Positions 18,581 to 31,701 are shown, numbered from the stretch's first letter. The stretch: DNA of 64,000 nt from Cryobacterium sp. Y82 (GCF_002929495.1 NZ_PJJJ01000029.1:110741-174740), one strand, 5' to 3'. The notes: generated from the letters alone by a model not told the origin. Made by a program: numbers and translations.

Positions 18581-21148
18581 GTGAAGGCCATCCGAAAATT
18601 TACCGTCCGCGCCGTTCTCCCCGAGCCCCTCGCGGCTCTCGAGGAGCTTGCCGGCAATCTCCGTTGGTCGTGGCATGAACCGACTCGGCAGTTGTTCGAG
18701 CGCATCGCCCCTGAGCTGTGGCGCGAGATCGGTGCCGACCCGGTCGCTCTGCTCGGCGCCGTCGACCCGCGTCGCCTCGACGAGCTGGCGCAGGACCACG
18801 ACTACGTGGCCCAGGTTGATTCCACCAGAGACGGCTTGCGCGATTATCTCGAACAGTCACGCTGGTACCAGGAGCTCGAGGGAGAAAAGCCCGCTGCGAT
18901 AGCGTATTTCTCACCGGAGTTCGGCATTGCTGCCGCCCTGCCTCAGTATTCAGGGGGCCTGGGCATTCTGGCCGGCGACCATCTCAAGAGCGCGTCCGAC
19001 CTCGGCCTGCCGCTGGTGGGCGTGGGGCTGTTCTATCGCGCCGGTTACTTTAGCCAGGCCATCTCGCCTGACGGCTGGCAGATGGAGAGCTACCCGCTGC
19101 TCGACCCCGACGGGCTCCCGCTGGCCGTACTGCGTCGGGCCGACGGTTCGGCCGTGCAGATTACCCTCGCTCTGCCCGATGACCGCACGCTGCATGCCCG
19201 CGTCTGGCAGGCCAAGGTGGGTCGGGTTCGACTACTGCTGCTCGACGCCGACATTCCCGAGAACGCTGACGACCTGCGGCTGGTCACCGATCGACTGTAT
19301 GGCGGCGGCGGCGAACACCGATTGCTTCAAGAACTCCTGCTGGGTATCGGCGGTGCCCGCGCCGTGAAGTTGTGGAGCTCGCTGCACGGCCTGCCAGAGC
19401 CGGAAGTATTTCACACCAATGAGGGCCACGCCGGGTTTCTCGGCCTCGAGCGCATCTCCAGCCTGATCGGCGAAGGACTGAGCTTTCAGGAAGCCCTGCA
19501 GGTGGCCCGCGCCGGAACCGTCTTCACCACCCACACCCCGGTCGCCGCTGGCATCGACCGCTTCGACCGATCCCTCGTGCGGCGGTACTTCGGTACCGAT
19601 CTGCTGCCCGGTGTTGACGTGGAGGACCTGCTCGCGCTGGGAGCGGAGAGTTACTCCGGCGGCTCCTCCGAGGTGTTTAACATGGCCATCATGGGATTAC
19701 GCCTCGGCCAGCACGCCAACGGCGTTTCGACCCTGCACGGCGAGGTCAGTCGAAGAATGTTCAACGGGCTGTGGCCTGGTTTTGATTCCGCCGATGTGCC
19801 GATCACGTCGATCACGAACGGTGTCCACGCGCAGAGCTGGACCGACCCGGCGCTGAAGAGCCTCGCCAGCACGAAGCTCGGCACGAGCGACACCTCGACG
19901 GCAAATTGGGCCTCCCCTGATGTGTCCGATCAAGACCTGTGGTCGGTGCGGGGGCGGATGCGCCTGCAATTCGTCGAGGATGCCCGCCGCCGTCTGCTGG
20001 GTGCCTGGCGCGACCAGAATCCGGGTGGTATCCCTCCGGCCTGGATTGGGCGGGTGTTCGACCCGAACGTGCTGACCATCGGATTTGCCCGCCGCGTTCC
20101 CACGTACAAGCGCTTGACCCTGATGCTGCATGACCCTGAACGCCTGCGCGCCCTGCTGCTGCACCCGGAGCATCCGATTCAGATCGTCATCGCCGGCAAG
20201 TCACACCCCGCCGATGAAGAGGGCAAACGACTGATCCAGAAGATCGTGCAGTTCGCGGCGGATCCTGCCCTGCGCACGCGTATCGCTTTTCTACCCGACT
20301 ACAACATCGCCATGGCCCAGCTCATGTATCCGGGAACGGATGTCTGGCTCAACAATCCATTACGCCCGCTGGAGGCCTGTGGCACGAGCGGCATGAAAGC
20401 GGCCTTGAACGGCGCCCTCAACCTCTCGATCCTTGACGGCTGGTGGCCTGAATATTACGACGGCAAGAACGGCTGGGCAATTCCGTCGGCCGATTCGGCC
20501 GGCGACTCCGCCGAACGCGACCGGCTTGAAGCCGAGGCGCTGTACGACCTGATCGAACACCAGGTCGCGCCGATGTTCTATGAACGCAACGGTGAGGATG
20601 TACCCGAACGATGGGTCTCAAATATCCGGCACACTCTCAGTACCCTGTCGCCGGCACTTTCCGCTGACCGCATGGTCAGCGAGTATGTGCAGCGTCTGTA
20701 TCGCCCGGCCGGGCACTACGAAGGGCTCATGTCGGCGAACAACTACCGCGCGGCCCGCGAACTGGCGGCGTGGAAAGGCAGGATCATCTCGGCCTGGCCG
20801 CAGGTTGCGGTGACCCACGTCGAATCGGGCGGCGTTTCGTCGGTGCCCGAAGTGGGTGATGACCTGCACCTGCGCGCGCACGTGCAGCTCGGCGGACTCG
20901 TCGCTGAGGACGTGACCGTCGAGGTTGTCTACGGCAAGAGCCTCGGTACCGACGAACTGCGCGATGTGGCGACTCAGGCGCTCGAACCGGCACTCGTGAA
21001 GGAAACGCCGGCCGGCGGTGCCACGCTGTTCACGGGAACGGTCGAACTCGACCGGGCCGGAGCCTTCGGTTACACCGTGCGTGTCGTTCCGAGGAATGAT
21101 CTGCTCATCAGCCCAGCCGAAATGGGCCTGGTCGCCATCGCAAGTTAG
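18581..21148 (+). CDS. glgP: Alpha-glucan (glycogen) phosphorylase
   Basis: The 855-residue PLP enzyme releases glucose-1-phosphate from glucan ends. It belongs to the branch with an extra N-terminal domain (VRAVLPEPLAALEELAGNLR). Core motifs: EFGIAAALPQYSGGLGILAG, NEGHAGFLGLERI, the phosphate/glucan site region GFARRVPTYKRL and the PLP-binding ACGTSGMKAALNG. The start is the GTG at 18581; TAAGGT lies 7 bases before it with no Shine-Dalgarno sequence, so translation may be leaderless, and the frame upstream is non-coding. Divergent from glgE across 113 bases, convergent with glgX. Confidence 0.93.
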   Translation: MKAIRKFTVRAVLPEPLAALEELAGNLRWSWHEPTRQLFERIAPELWREIGADPVALLGAVDPRRLDELAQDHDYVAQVDSTRDGLRDYLEQSRWYQELEGEKPAAIAYFSPEFGIAAALPQYSGGLGILAGDHLKSASDLGLPLVGVGLFYRAGYFSQAISPDGWQMESYPLLDPDGLPLAVLRRADGSAVQITLALPDDRTLHARVWQAKVGRVRLLLLDADIPENADDLRLVTDRLYGGGGEHRLLQELLLGIGGARAVKLWSSLHGLPEPEVFHTNEGHAGFLGLERISSLIGEGLSFQEALQVARAGTVFTTHTPVAAGIDRFDRSLVRRYFGTDLLPGVDVEDLLALGAESYSGGSSEVFNMAIMGLRLGQHANGVSTLHGEVSRRMFNGLWPGFDSADVPITSITNGVHAQSWTDPALKSLASTKLGTSDTSTANWASPDVSDQDLWSVRGRMRLQFVEDARRRLLGAWRDQNPGGIPPAWIGRVFDPNVLTIGFARRVPTYKRLTLMLHDPERLRALLLHPEHPIQIVIAGKSHPADEEGKRLIQKIVQFAADPALRTRIAFLPDYNIAMAQLMYPGTDVWLNNPLRPLEACGTSGMKAALNGALNLSILDGWWPEYYDGKNGWAIPSADSAGDSAERDRLEAEALYDLIEHQVAPMFYERNGEDVPERWVSNIRHTLSTLSPALSADRMVSEYVQRLYRPAGHYEGLMSANNYRAARELAAWKGRIISAWPQVAVTHVESGGVSSVPEVGDDLHLRAHVQLGGLVAEDVTVEVVYGKSLGTDELRDVATQALEPALVKETPAGGATLFTGTVELDRAGAFGYTVRVVPRNDLLISPAEMGLVAIAS

Positions 21149-21153
21149 CGTGG

Positions 21154-21181
21154 TCAGGGCCTTCGATTCCGAAGGCCCTGA
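21154..21181 (+). terminator. Hairpin between convergent glgP and glgX
   Basis: A perfect 12-pair stem (21154-21165 with 21170-21181, TCAGGGCCTTCG) with loop ATTC sits 5 bases after glgP and 5 bases beyond the glgX stop. There is no T-run on either side. Placement between convergent genes suggests a shared terminator or transcript 3' end. Confidence 0.6.
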
Positions 21182-21186
21182 ACGGC

Positions 21187-23265
21187 TTAGGCCAGGGGCG
21201 TGGGGCGCGGCACGCGCGGGCCATGAGCGCGCATGAGCTGCATCGAGGCACCCGGAACGAACAGGGGAGTGCCCGGTGAGTGCTCGAGACACAAGTCGCG
21301 CAGGTCGTCGTGGCTGGAATCCCAGAGCAACGTATATGCATCCACTTCCTCATGCGCGGGCAGTGTGACGATCTCGTCCTGCTCCCGCGCGTTGATCACA
21401 AGCAGGATGCGGTTAGAGTCTTCATGCTCGGGGGTCGACGCCGCCATGTACTGCAGGGTGCGCTCGGTCGGTGAGTTCCAGGCGTCGCCGGTGAGCGTCT
21501 CGCCGGCGATGTTGTACCAGTCGAGCTGGCTGGCATTCGGCGTGGTCTCGCCGAACCGCCCGAAGTGCACCGGACGCAACGCCGGGTTCTCCCGGCGCAA
21601 CTGCAGCAGACGGCGGGTGACCTGGTGCAGGTCCTGTTGCCAGTCGTCAAAATTCCAGTTCAGCCAGGTCAGCTCGCTGTCCTGGCAGTAGGCGTTGTTA
21701 TTGCCCCGCTGGCTGCGCCCGAACTCGTCGCCGGCGGTGAGCATGGGGATGCCGGCCGACAGGAGCAGGGTGCCGAGCAGGTTGCGCATGGCCTTGCGGC
21801 GAGTGGCCAGTATGGTCACGTCGCGAGTAGGCCCCTCCACGCCGTGGTTGTACGAGCTGTTGTTGTCGGTGCCGTCACGGTTCGACTCACCGTTGCCGAG
21901 GTTGTGTTTCACGTCGTACGCGGTCAGGTCTGCGAGGGTGAACCCGTCGTGCGCGGTGATGAAGTTGAGCGAGGCGAGTGGGCCGCGCTGCTTCGAAAAA
22001 GTGTTCGAGGAACCGGCGACCCGGGTCGCGAACCGCCCGATCCCACTGCCGGCCGAGCCGCTCAAACGCAGGCTCTTCATGTCGGTGAGCCAGAAGTCCC
22101 GCATGCGGTCGCGGTAGCGGTCGTTCCACTCAGTCCAGCCGGGCGGAAAATTGCCGGTCTGCCAGCCGCCCTGGCCGACATCCCACGGCTCCGCGATGAG
22201 CTTCACGCCGGCCAGCTCCGGGTCGTCGCGAATCTCGGTGAGCAGCGGATGCTCCCGGTCGTAGACGACGCCGCCGTCACGGCCGAGTGTCGCGGCCAGA
22301 TCGAAACGGAACCCGTCGATCTGCAGGTCGTTGGCAAAGTAGCGAAGCGAATCGAGCACGAGCCGTTTGGGCACGTCGTGGCTGAAGTTGACCGTGTTGC
22401 CGCACCCTGTCACGTCGATGTAGGCGCCGGACTCGTCCTGCCGGTAGTAGGCCGCGTTGTCGATGCCGCGCAGGCTCGTGACCGGGCCGTTGCGACCCTC
22501 CTCAGCGGTGTGGTTGTACACCACGTCGAGGATGACCTCGAGCCCCGCCTCGTGCAGCAGTTTGACCATGCCCTTGAACTCGCGCAGCACCGCAGCCGGC
22601 CCCGCAGACTGGGCCGCCTGGGTGGCGTAGTCCGCGTGCGGGGAAAAGAAGTTGAGGGTGTTGTAGCCCCAGTAGTTGATCAGGCCCTGTTTGATCAGAC
22701 GCTGTTCCGACACGAAGGCCTGCACCGGCAACAGTTCGACCGCAGTCACGCCGAGGTCCTTCAGATAGCCGATGGTGGATTCATGGGCGAGGCCGGCGTA
22801 GGTACCGCGCAGCGCGGCCGGAACCAGCGGATTGAGCCGGCTGAGGCCGCGCACGTGTGCCTCGTAGACCACGGTGTGGTCGAGGGCGGTGGCTGGTTTT
22901 GCTGTGCCGTTCCAGTCGAAATAATCATCGACCACCGAGGACTGCCACAGTCCGGCGCCCACCCGCACCAGACCGCGGGAATACGGCTCGATCAGGATTT
23001 TTTCTGGGTGAAACGAATTCTGTGGGCTGGCCGGACCCGACACCCGGATGCCGTATCGGCGCCCCGGTGACAGCGTGCGCGATTTGCCGGACCACACGCC
23101 GTGCACGTCCTGTGCCATCGGCACGCTCTTGATGATCCAGTTCGGATCGGTGTCGTCGAACAGGCACAACTCCATGGCATCGGCGTGTTCGGCCCAGACG
23201 CGGAGTTCACCGCCCGCGCTGGTCAATCGCACACCGAGGTTGCGCAGGGGGTCGGTGGAACTCAT
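21187..23265 (-). CDS. glgX: Glycogen debranching enzyme
   Basis: The 692-residue GH13 isoamylase-type enzyme cleaves alpha-1,6 branch points of phosphorylase-limited glucan. Motifs: VYEAHVRGLSRL, DVVYNHTAEEG, GFRFDLAATLGRDGG (nucleophile Asp), LIAEPWDVGQGGWQTG (acid Glu) and FITAHDGFTLADL (third Asp). The ATG at 23265 is preceded by TACTCT after 7 bases and has no Shine-Dalgarno sequence, so it looks leaderless. With glgP on the opposite strand it forms the degradation half of the glucan block. Confidence 0.94.
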   Translation of the reverse strand: MSSTDPLRNLGVRLTSAGGELRVWAEHADAMELCLFDDTDPNWIIKSVPMAQDVHGVWSGKSRTLSPGRRYGIRVSGPASPQNSFHPEKILIEPYSRGLVRVGAGLWQSSVVDDYFDWNGTAKPATALDHTVVYEAHVRGLSRLNPLVPAALRGTYAGLAHESTIGYLKDLGVTAVELLPVQAFVSEQRLIKQGLINYWGYNTLNFFSPHADYATQAAQSAGPAAVLREFKGMVKLLHEAGLEVILDVVYNHTAEEGRNGPVTSLRGIDNAAYYRQDESGAYIDVTGCGNTVNFSHDVPKRLVLDSLRYFANDLQIDGFRFDLAATLGRDGGVVYDREHPLLTEIRDDPELAGVKLIAEPWDVGQGGWQTGNFPPGWTEWNDRYRDRMRDFWLTDMKSLRLSGSAGSGIGRFATRVAGSSNTFSKQRGPLASLNFITAHDGFTLADLTAYDVKHNLGNGESNRDGTDNNSSYNHGVEGPTRDVTILATRRKAMRNLLGTLLLSAGIPMLTAGDEFGRSQRGNNNAYCQDSELTWLNWNFDDWQQDLHQVTRRLLQLRRENPALRPVHFGRFGETTPNASQLDWYNIAGETLTGDAWNSPTERTLQYMAASTPEHEDSNRILLVINAREQDEIVTLPAHEEVDAYTLLWDSSHDDLRDLCLEHSPGTPLFVPGASMQLMRAHGPRVPRPTPLA

Positions 23266-23336
23266 GGATTCAAGAGTAATCAGTGTGGGGGAAGCGTGAC
23301 GACCACCGGCATCCGCTCGACTGTAAAATGAGAGGC

Positions 23337-24548
23337 ATGGTTGTCTATCTGGATCACGCGGCGACCACGCCCATGCTTCCCGCCGCTATTGCCGCCTACG
23401 CCGAAGCGATGAGCGTCGTCGGCAACCCCGCCTCGGTGCACAGCCAGGGCCAGAATGCGAAGCGGATGCTCGAAGAGTCGCGGGAAATCGTGGCCACGAG
23501 TCTCGCCTGCGACCCGATCGAGGTGGTCTTCACCGGCAGCGGCACCGAGGCGATCAACCTGGGCATCAAGGGCCTGTACTGGGCCCGCGCGCCGCGCCGA
23601 CGCATTCTGGTGCCCGGCGGCGAACACCACGCGACCCTCGATACGGTGGAGTGGCTGGCCCAGCACGACGGGGCCGTCATCGAGTGGATTCCGCTTGACC
23701 ATGACGGACGCATCGACCTCGACGCGCTGGCGGATGCCATTGCGCGTGACCCCCTGGACGTTGCGCTGGTGAGTGTGATCATGGCCAACAATGAAGTCGG
23801 CACCATCGAGCCCGTTGCCGAGGCGGCAGCGCTCGCCGCGGTCCACGGCATTCCGGTGCACGTCGATGCCGTCGCCGCGTACGGCTACCTTCCGGTCGAC
23901 TTTCGCACCCTCGCCGCCACCGGTGTGTCAGCGCTGAGCGTATCGGCGCACAAGGTCGGCGGCCCGGTCGGTATCGGCGCGCTCGTGCTCGGCCGGGCGA
24001 CGACCGTCGAGCCGCTCATCCACGGCGGCGGGCAGCAGCGCAAGGTGCGCAGTGGTACCCAGGATGTCGCGGCAGCGGTCTCGTTCGCGGTGGCGGCATC
24101 GGCCATCACCGTTGAACAGCGGGCGGACTCGTTGTCGCCGGCTGCGCGCGGCGTCGAAGCTGCGCGCCTGGCCGCGCTGCGCGACCGGGTGATCGTCGGT
24201 GTGGCGCGGGTCGCTCCCGATGCTGTACTCAACGGCGACCCGATCACCCGGCTGCCCGGCAACGCCCACTTCAGCTTTCCCGGCTGCGAGGGCGACTCGT
24301 TGTTGTTCCTGCTTGACGCCGCCGGAGTGTCGGTGTCGACCGGGTCAGCCTGTCAGGCCGGGGTGCCGGAACCCTCGCACGTGCTGCGGGCGATGGGACG
24401 CAGCGAGAGCGAATCCCGCGGGGCCTTGCGCATCACCCTCGGCCACTCGTCGACCGACGCCGACGTCGACGCACTGCTCGCCGCTCTGCCGGCCGCGCAC
24501 GCCCAGGCGCTCGCCGCCGGCATGGCCGATCGGGTGCCCGGGCGATGA
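23337..24548 (+). CDS. Cysteine desulfurase (NifS/IscS family)
   Basis: The 403-residue PLP enzyme takes sulfur from cysteine as a persulfide. It starts [10 protein letters not shown]; the PLP lysine is in [12 protein letters not shown] and the active-site Cys in STGSACQAG. The gene directly precedes mnmA, so sulfur delivery for tRNA 2-thiouridine is the likely main job, though supply to Fe-S assembly is also possible. Start: ATG at 23337, 7 bases after TAAAAT; an in-frame ATG at 23328 is an alternative. GAGAGG could act as a weak ribosome site. Confidence 0.93.
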   Translation: MVVYLDHAATTPMLPAAIAAYAEAMSVVGNPASVHSQGQNAKRMLEESREIVATSLACDPIEVVFTGSGTEAINLGIKGLYWARAPRRRILVPGGEHHATLDTVEWLAQHDGAVIEWIPLDHDGRIDLDALADAIARDPLDVALVSVIMANNEVGTIEPVAEAAALAAVHGIPVHVDAVAAYGYLPVDFRTLAATGVSALSVSAHKVGGPVGIGALVLGRATTVEPLIHGGGQQRKVRSGTQDVAAAVSFAVAASAITVEQRADSLSPAARGVEAARLAALRDRVIVGVARVAPDAVLNGDPITRLPGNAHFSFPGCEGDSLLFLLDAAGVSVSTGSACQAGVPEPSHVLRAMGRSESESRGALRITLGHSSTDADVDALLAALPAAHAQALAAGMADRVPGR

Positions 24549-24550
24549 CG

Positions 24551-24579
24551 TTGGCTCAAACAGGCACTCCGCGTACACT
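24551..24579 (+). promoter_or_regulatory. Leaderless promoter of mnmA
   Basis: TTGGCT (24551-24556), a 17-base spacer and TACACT (24574-24579) match a housekeeping sigma promoter. The GTG of mnmA lies 6 bases beyond the -10 box, so transcription would start at or next to the start codon. It sits in the 37-base gap after the desulfurase, letting mnmA-ligA be transcribed independently. Confidence 0.65.
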
Positions 24580-24585
24580 CGTTGG

Positions 24586-28006
<3,421 letters not shown>

Positions 28007-28055
28007 GGACACTCCCTCAACGGTCGAGTCCGCGCACCGATCGCGCCGCGGTCGC

Positions 28056-29198
28056 CTACTCGGGCTTGAGGATGACTTTGGTCCACCCGTTGTTGCGGTC
28101 GCCGAAGTTCTTGTAGGCATCCGCGGCTTGGCTGAGCGGGATCTCGTGCGAAACGATCCAGGATGGCTTGGCCTTGCCCACGGCAATGAGATCACGCAAT
28201 TGCCGATTGTATTTCTTCACCGGACATTGGCCGCTGCCGATATTTTGACCTTTGAGCCACTGCAGGCCGTAGTCAATGGCAATTTTGCCCTGCTTGGCGT
28301 TCTCGTCGAAGCCGCCGGGATCTGCCGGCAGGAAGACGCCGACAACGCCGATGCCCCCGGTGATGCGCACGGACTGAATCAGCCGGTTCAGCGTCATGGC
28401 GGGATCTTCGGTGCCTTGAGGATCGTGGGATTGATAGCCCACGCATTCACAACCTCGGTCCGCGCCGACACCCTTGGTCTGGTCCAAAACGAATTGGACC
28501 GGGTCCGTCTTCGAGTCATCAACGGCGATTGCGCCGATCTGTTCGGCGAGGGCCAGCCGGTCTGGGCGTCGGTCCACAACCCAGACTTTACTGGCTCCCT
28601 TGATCGTCGCAGACAGGGCAGCCATCAGCCCGACCGGACCCGCACCGTAAATCACGACTGTGTCCCCGGGGATAACGCCGGCCATCTCTGTAGCGTGGTA
28701 GCCGGTAGGGAAGATGTCCGAGAGCATCACGTAATCGTTCTGCTTTTCTCTGGCGTCTTCACCCAGGCGCAAGCAGTTGTTGTCACCGTAGGGCACACGC
28801 AGCATTTGGGCCTGCCCGCCGGGGTACGGACCCATGCCGGCGAAGCCGTAGGCGGCGCCGGCACCGACCGGGTCGGGTTGAGTCGTCATGCAGTAGTTGG
28901 TAAAACCGCGTTCGCAATTCTTGCAAAACCCGCAGGAAATATTGAACGGCAGCACGACGAGTTCGCCCACTTTGACCTTGTCGACTCCGTTACCGACCTC
29001 GATGACCTCGCCCATGTTCTCGTGGCCAAACGTACGTCCAACCGCGAAATCGGTGCGTCCCTCGTACATGTGCAAATCTGAACCGCAGATATTCGTGGCC
29101 GTGATGCGCACGAGAACATCAGTGGGGCGTTCGATCTTGGCATCTGGAACTTCTTCCACGTTGACCTCATTGGGGCCCTTATAAACGACTGCTTTCAT
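28056..29198 (-). CDS. Zinc-dependent alcohol dehydrogenase, formaldehyde-dehydrogenase-like
   Basis: The 380-residue medium-chain dehydrogenase resembles glutathione-independent formaldehyde dehydrogenase (FdhA/FDH). Catalytic zinc ligands: NICGSDLHMYEGR and GRTFGHENMGEVIEVG. Structural zinc Cys cluster: CGFCKNCERGFTNYC. NAD site: VVIYGAGPVGLMAA, and the family-specific CECVGYQ and NRQLRDLIAVGKAKPSWIV. Likely oxidises formaldehyde or a related aldehyde/alcohol with NAD. ATG at 29198 has GGAG 8 bases upstream; a GTG at 29207 is possible. Codon usage is less GC-biased than neighbours, hinting at transfer. A palindrome at 29229-29247 may control it. Confidence 0.88.
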   Translation of the reverse strand: MKAVVYKGPNEVNVEEVPDAKIERPTDVLVRITATNICGSDLHMYEGRTDFAVGRTFGHENMGEVIEVGNGVDKVKVGELVVLPFNISCGFCKNCERGFTNYCMTTQPDPVGAGAAYGFAGMGPYPGGQAQMLRVPYGDNNCLRLGEDAREKQNDYVMLSDIFPTGYHATEMAGVIPGDTVVIYGAGPVGLMAALSATIKGASKVWVVDRRPDRLALAEQIGAIAVDDSKTDPVQFVLDQTKGVGADRGCECVGYQSHDPQGTEDPAMTLNRLIQSVRITGGIGVVGVFLPADPGGFDENAKQGKIAIDYGLQWLKGQNIGSGQCPVKKYNRQLRDLIAVGKAKPSWIVSHEIPLSQAADAYKNFGDRNNGWTKVILKPE

Positions 29199-29228
29199 TT
29201 TTTTCACTCCCTGAATTTATAACGGTGT

Positions 29229-29247
29229 AAGACGGAAGGTCCGTCTT
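29229..29247. promoter_or_regulatory. Palindromic operator candidate upstream of the dehydrogenase
   Basis: AAGACGGA-AGG-TCCGTCTT is a perfect inverted repeat with 8-base arms and a 3-base centre, 30-48 bases upstream of the dehydrogenase ATG. On the minus strand TATAAA (29221-29216) follows it and would fit a -10 box. The palindrome therefore covers the promoter region and is a likely binding site for a dimeric regulator. No regulator gene is adjacent. Confidence 0.5.
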
Positions 29248-29364
29248 CACTTTCGGAGGTATTGAATGGATGAATATGCGACAGCGTTAGGCTGTGCAGA
29301 AAATGAGCATGTTTCATTAGTATCACGATCGCGCAGAGCGCGCTTCAACAATGAACGGACGGCG

Positions 29365-30186
29365 TCACAGAATATCGAGCGGTTGCTTGCTGCGGGGCGC
29401 CGGAAATGCGTTATCCAGCGACAGGCAATCCTCGGCGTCCAGGACCACCGCGCCCGCGCCGACATTCTGCTGCACGTGCTCGAGAGATGAGGCCTTGGGG
29501 ATCGCGATGACGCCCGGTTGCCGGATGACCCAGGCGAGTGCGATCTGGGCACCAGTCACTCCGTGCTTGTCTCCGATTTCGGCCAGGAGCGGATGCTCGA
29601 GCAGAGTCGGTCCCTGGCCGAGTGGTGAATAGGCCATGAGCGGCATGCCTGCGCGTTGTTGCCAGGGCAGGAGATCAAACTCGATGCCCCGACTGCCGAG
29701 GTTGTAGAGGACCTGATTGGTGGCGCATCCGTCTGGTGCTCGCTGTAGATCATCCCGGTCGAAATTGGATAATCCCCAGCTCCGGATCTTGCCAGCTGCA
29801 CGCAGGTGATCGAACCCGTCGACGGTCTCGGACAGCGGGAAACTGCCGGACCAATGCAGTAAAAAGACATCGAGCCGATCGGTTCCGAGTCGGCGCAGGC
29901 TACGCTCGCACGCAGCGACGACACCGCTGCGGCTGGCGTTATGCGGGTAGACCTTACTGACCAGCACGACGTCATCGCGGTGACCCCGGATGGCCTCGCC
30001 GACCAGTTCTTCCGAGGCGCCATCGCCATACATTTCGGCGGTGTCGATCACGGTCAGGCCAGCGTCGATCCCCGCGCGCAGGGCCGACACCTCGGTCTTT
30101 CGCTTCGCGGCATCCTCACCGAGATGCCAGGTTCCCTGGCCAATGACGGGCACTTGGACGCCGTTGAAGAAGTCAGTTTCGCGCAT
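29365..30186 (-). CDS. Aldo/keto reductase
   Basis: The 273-residue NADPH-dependent oxidoreductase has the AKR catalytic set: DTAEMYGDG (Asp, Tyr), VLVSKVYPHNASR (Lys) and FLLHWSG (His), then GLSNFD, YSPLGQG and the cofactor-binding AIPKASSLEHVQQN. Length is normal for the YdjG/2,5-diketo-gluconate-type subgroup. AAGGA lies 7 bases before the start. Together with the two flanking dehydrogenases it forms a minus-strand group of three oxidoreductases, possibly for aldehyde or quinone detoxification, but separate promoters are likely. Confidence 0.88.
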   Translation of the reverse strand: MRETDFFNGVQVPVIGQGTWHLGEDAAKRKTEVSALRAGIDAGLTVIDTAEMYGDGASEELVGEAIRGHRDDVVLVSKVYPHNASRSGVVAACERSLRRLGTDRLDVFLLHWSGSFPLSETVDGFDHLRAAGKIRSWGLSNFDRDDLQRAPDGCATNQVLYNLGSRGIEFDLLPWQQRAGMPLMAYSPLGQGPTLLEHPLLAEIGDKHGVTGAQIALAWVIRQPGVIAIPKASSLEHVQQNVGAGAVVLDAEDCLSLDNAFPAPRSKQPLDIL

Positions 30187-30225
30187 GCGGTTCCTTACCT
30201 AGTGTGCATTTCCAGACGCTCTGGC

Positions 30226-31212
30226 TTACGTATTCAGAAGACTGAGTACGATCTTGCCCAGGTGCGAGTTCGCGGCCATGAGATCCTGGGCTTGTTGGAC
30301 TTCGGTCCAGGGCAGGATCCGATCAATCAATGGGCGCAGTGCTTCGGCAGCCGGGTCGACCTCGGAGCGCAGCGCGGCGACGATGGCGGCTTTTTCGGCA
30401 GCGTCACGGGTGCGAAAGGTGACCCCGATGATGCTCAGTCGTTTAAAGGCCAGTGCTTCCAGATCAAGATCACCGTGGGCACCACCGAGGCGCCCCACAC
30501 CGACCAGGCGTCCGAGGAGGGCTGCGCAACGAATATTGTCCGCAAGATAGGGGCCACCAACGTGGTCGACGATGACGTCGACCCCGCGGCCATCCGTCAG
30601 TTCCAAAACCCGATCTGCGAAACCGGCCTCGCCAATCTCGATCACGTGATCGGCACCCTGAGCAAGAAGAAGGTCTGTTGCCCGGTCGGTGCGAACGGTA
30701 GTAATGATCAGTCCGGCGCCGAGGTACTTTGCCAGCTGTACGCACTGAAGCCCCACTGTTGAGGCCGCAGCATGAACGAGCACCGTTTCGCCCGGCTTGA
30801 GGCCACCCGCAGTGCGGAGCGCGTTGTGCTCGGTCATCAGCCCGAGGATGACAGCAGCACCCTCCGCGTAGGTCCACGCCGCCGGAATCGGTACAACCAG
30901 CGCAGCGTCGACAACGACATCCTCGCTCAAACCTCCACTGACGGTGGCCATGACGCGGTCACCGACGTGAACGCCCCTCACCTCGCTTCCCACCGTGACA
31001 ACGTCGCCCGCGGCATCCAGCCCCACGACGACCGGCGCGCCGCCCGGGCTGACCGGTTGATGGGTTCCCGCGCGCTGAGCAAGGTCGGCACGGTTCACCG
31101 ACGCAGTCCGCACACGGATCTTCACCTGACGCGGGCCCGGTTCAGGGCTCGGGAGATCCCGCATCGACAGCACGGATCCGCCCGGGTTCTGCTCAACGAC
31201 AATTGCTCTCAT
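30226..31212 (-). CDS. Zinc-independent MDR-family quinone oxidoreductase-like protein
   Basis: The 328-residue medium-chain reductase lacks the zinc-ligand motifs and resembles NADPH:quinone reductases. Features: VKIRVRTASVNRADLAQRAG, VVGLDAAGDVVTVG, ETVLVHAAASTVGLQCVQLA (nucleotide-binding loop), TDGRGVDVIVDHVGGPYLADN and the C-terminal IDRILPWTEVQQAQDLMAAN. It probably reduces quinones or enones with NADPH. It faces gatC across about 190 bases and lies 39 bases upstream of the aldo/keto reductase. Confidence 0.85.
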   Translation of the reverse strand: MRAIVVEQNPGGSVLSMRDLPSPEPGPRQVKIRVRTASVNRADLAQRAGTHQPVSPGGAPVVVGLDAAGDVVTVGSEVRGVHVGDRVMATVSGGLSEDVVVDAALVVPIPAAWTYAEGAAVILGLMTEHNALRTAGGLKPGETVLVHAAASTVGLQCVQLAKYLGAGLIITTVRTDRATDLLLAQGADHVIEIGEAGFADRVLELTDGRGVDVIVDHVGGPYLADNIRCAALLGRLVGVGRLGGAHGDLDLEALAFKRLSIIGVTFRTRDAAEKAAIVAALRSEVDPAAEALRPLIDRILPWTEVQQAQDLMAANSHLGKIVLSLLNT

Positions 31213-31402
31213 ATCTGCCAGTGTGCTACGAAACGGTTACTTCCCGCTGAACTTCTGGCTTCGTAGAGGGTTCTTTCTCGTCGTCGGCGATGCCGAACTT
31301 GACTCAATTAACGCGAATGGTCGACCGGTGCGGTCGGCGGATCGGGCTCACGGCGGCTGGCGAATAGGATTGGGTAACCACCTCAATGCGTATCGGAGCA
31401 CC

Positions 31403-31699
31403 ATGTCTGAAATCACGGCCGAGCAGGTTGCCCATTTGGCATACCTTGCCCGGATCGACCTCAGCCCCCTCGAGATCACCAGCCTCACCCATGACCTCGG
31501 CCAGATCGTCGACTCGATCGCCAAAGTGTCTGAGGTTGCTACAGCCGATACTCCGGCCACGAGCCACCCGATGCCGTTGACCAACGTGTTCCGCGATGAC
31601 GTCGTCGTACCCTCGCTGACGGTCGAGCAGGCCCTGTCCGGTGCGCCGGACCGCGCCGGTGACAAATTCCGCGTGCCCGCCATCCTGGACGAGGAGTAA
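31403..31699 (+). CDS. gatC: Asp-tRNA(Asn)/Glu-tRNA(Gln) amidotransferase subunit C
   Basis: The 98-residue GatC stabilises the GatCAB complex that converts mischarged Glu-tRNA(Gln) or Asp-tRNA(Asn). It begins [20 protein letters not shown] and ends with the [10 protein letters not shown] tail typical of the family. ATG at 31403 has CGGAG upstream; the open frame before it is non-coding. TAGGAT at 31365-31370 is a possible -10 box. gatA follows after 2 bases. Confidence 0.95.
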   Translation: MSEITAEQVAHLAYLARIDLSPLEITSLTHDLGQIVDSIAKVSEVATADTPATSHPMPLTNVFRDDVVVPSLTVEQALSGAPDRAGDKFRVPAILDEE

Positions 31700-31701
31700 C
31701 T

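Noticed and set aside
21565..23070. 501-codon plus-strand frame opposite glgX
   Set aside because: The minus strand encodes a full debranching enzyme; the plus frame has no family or start signal.
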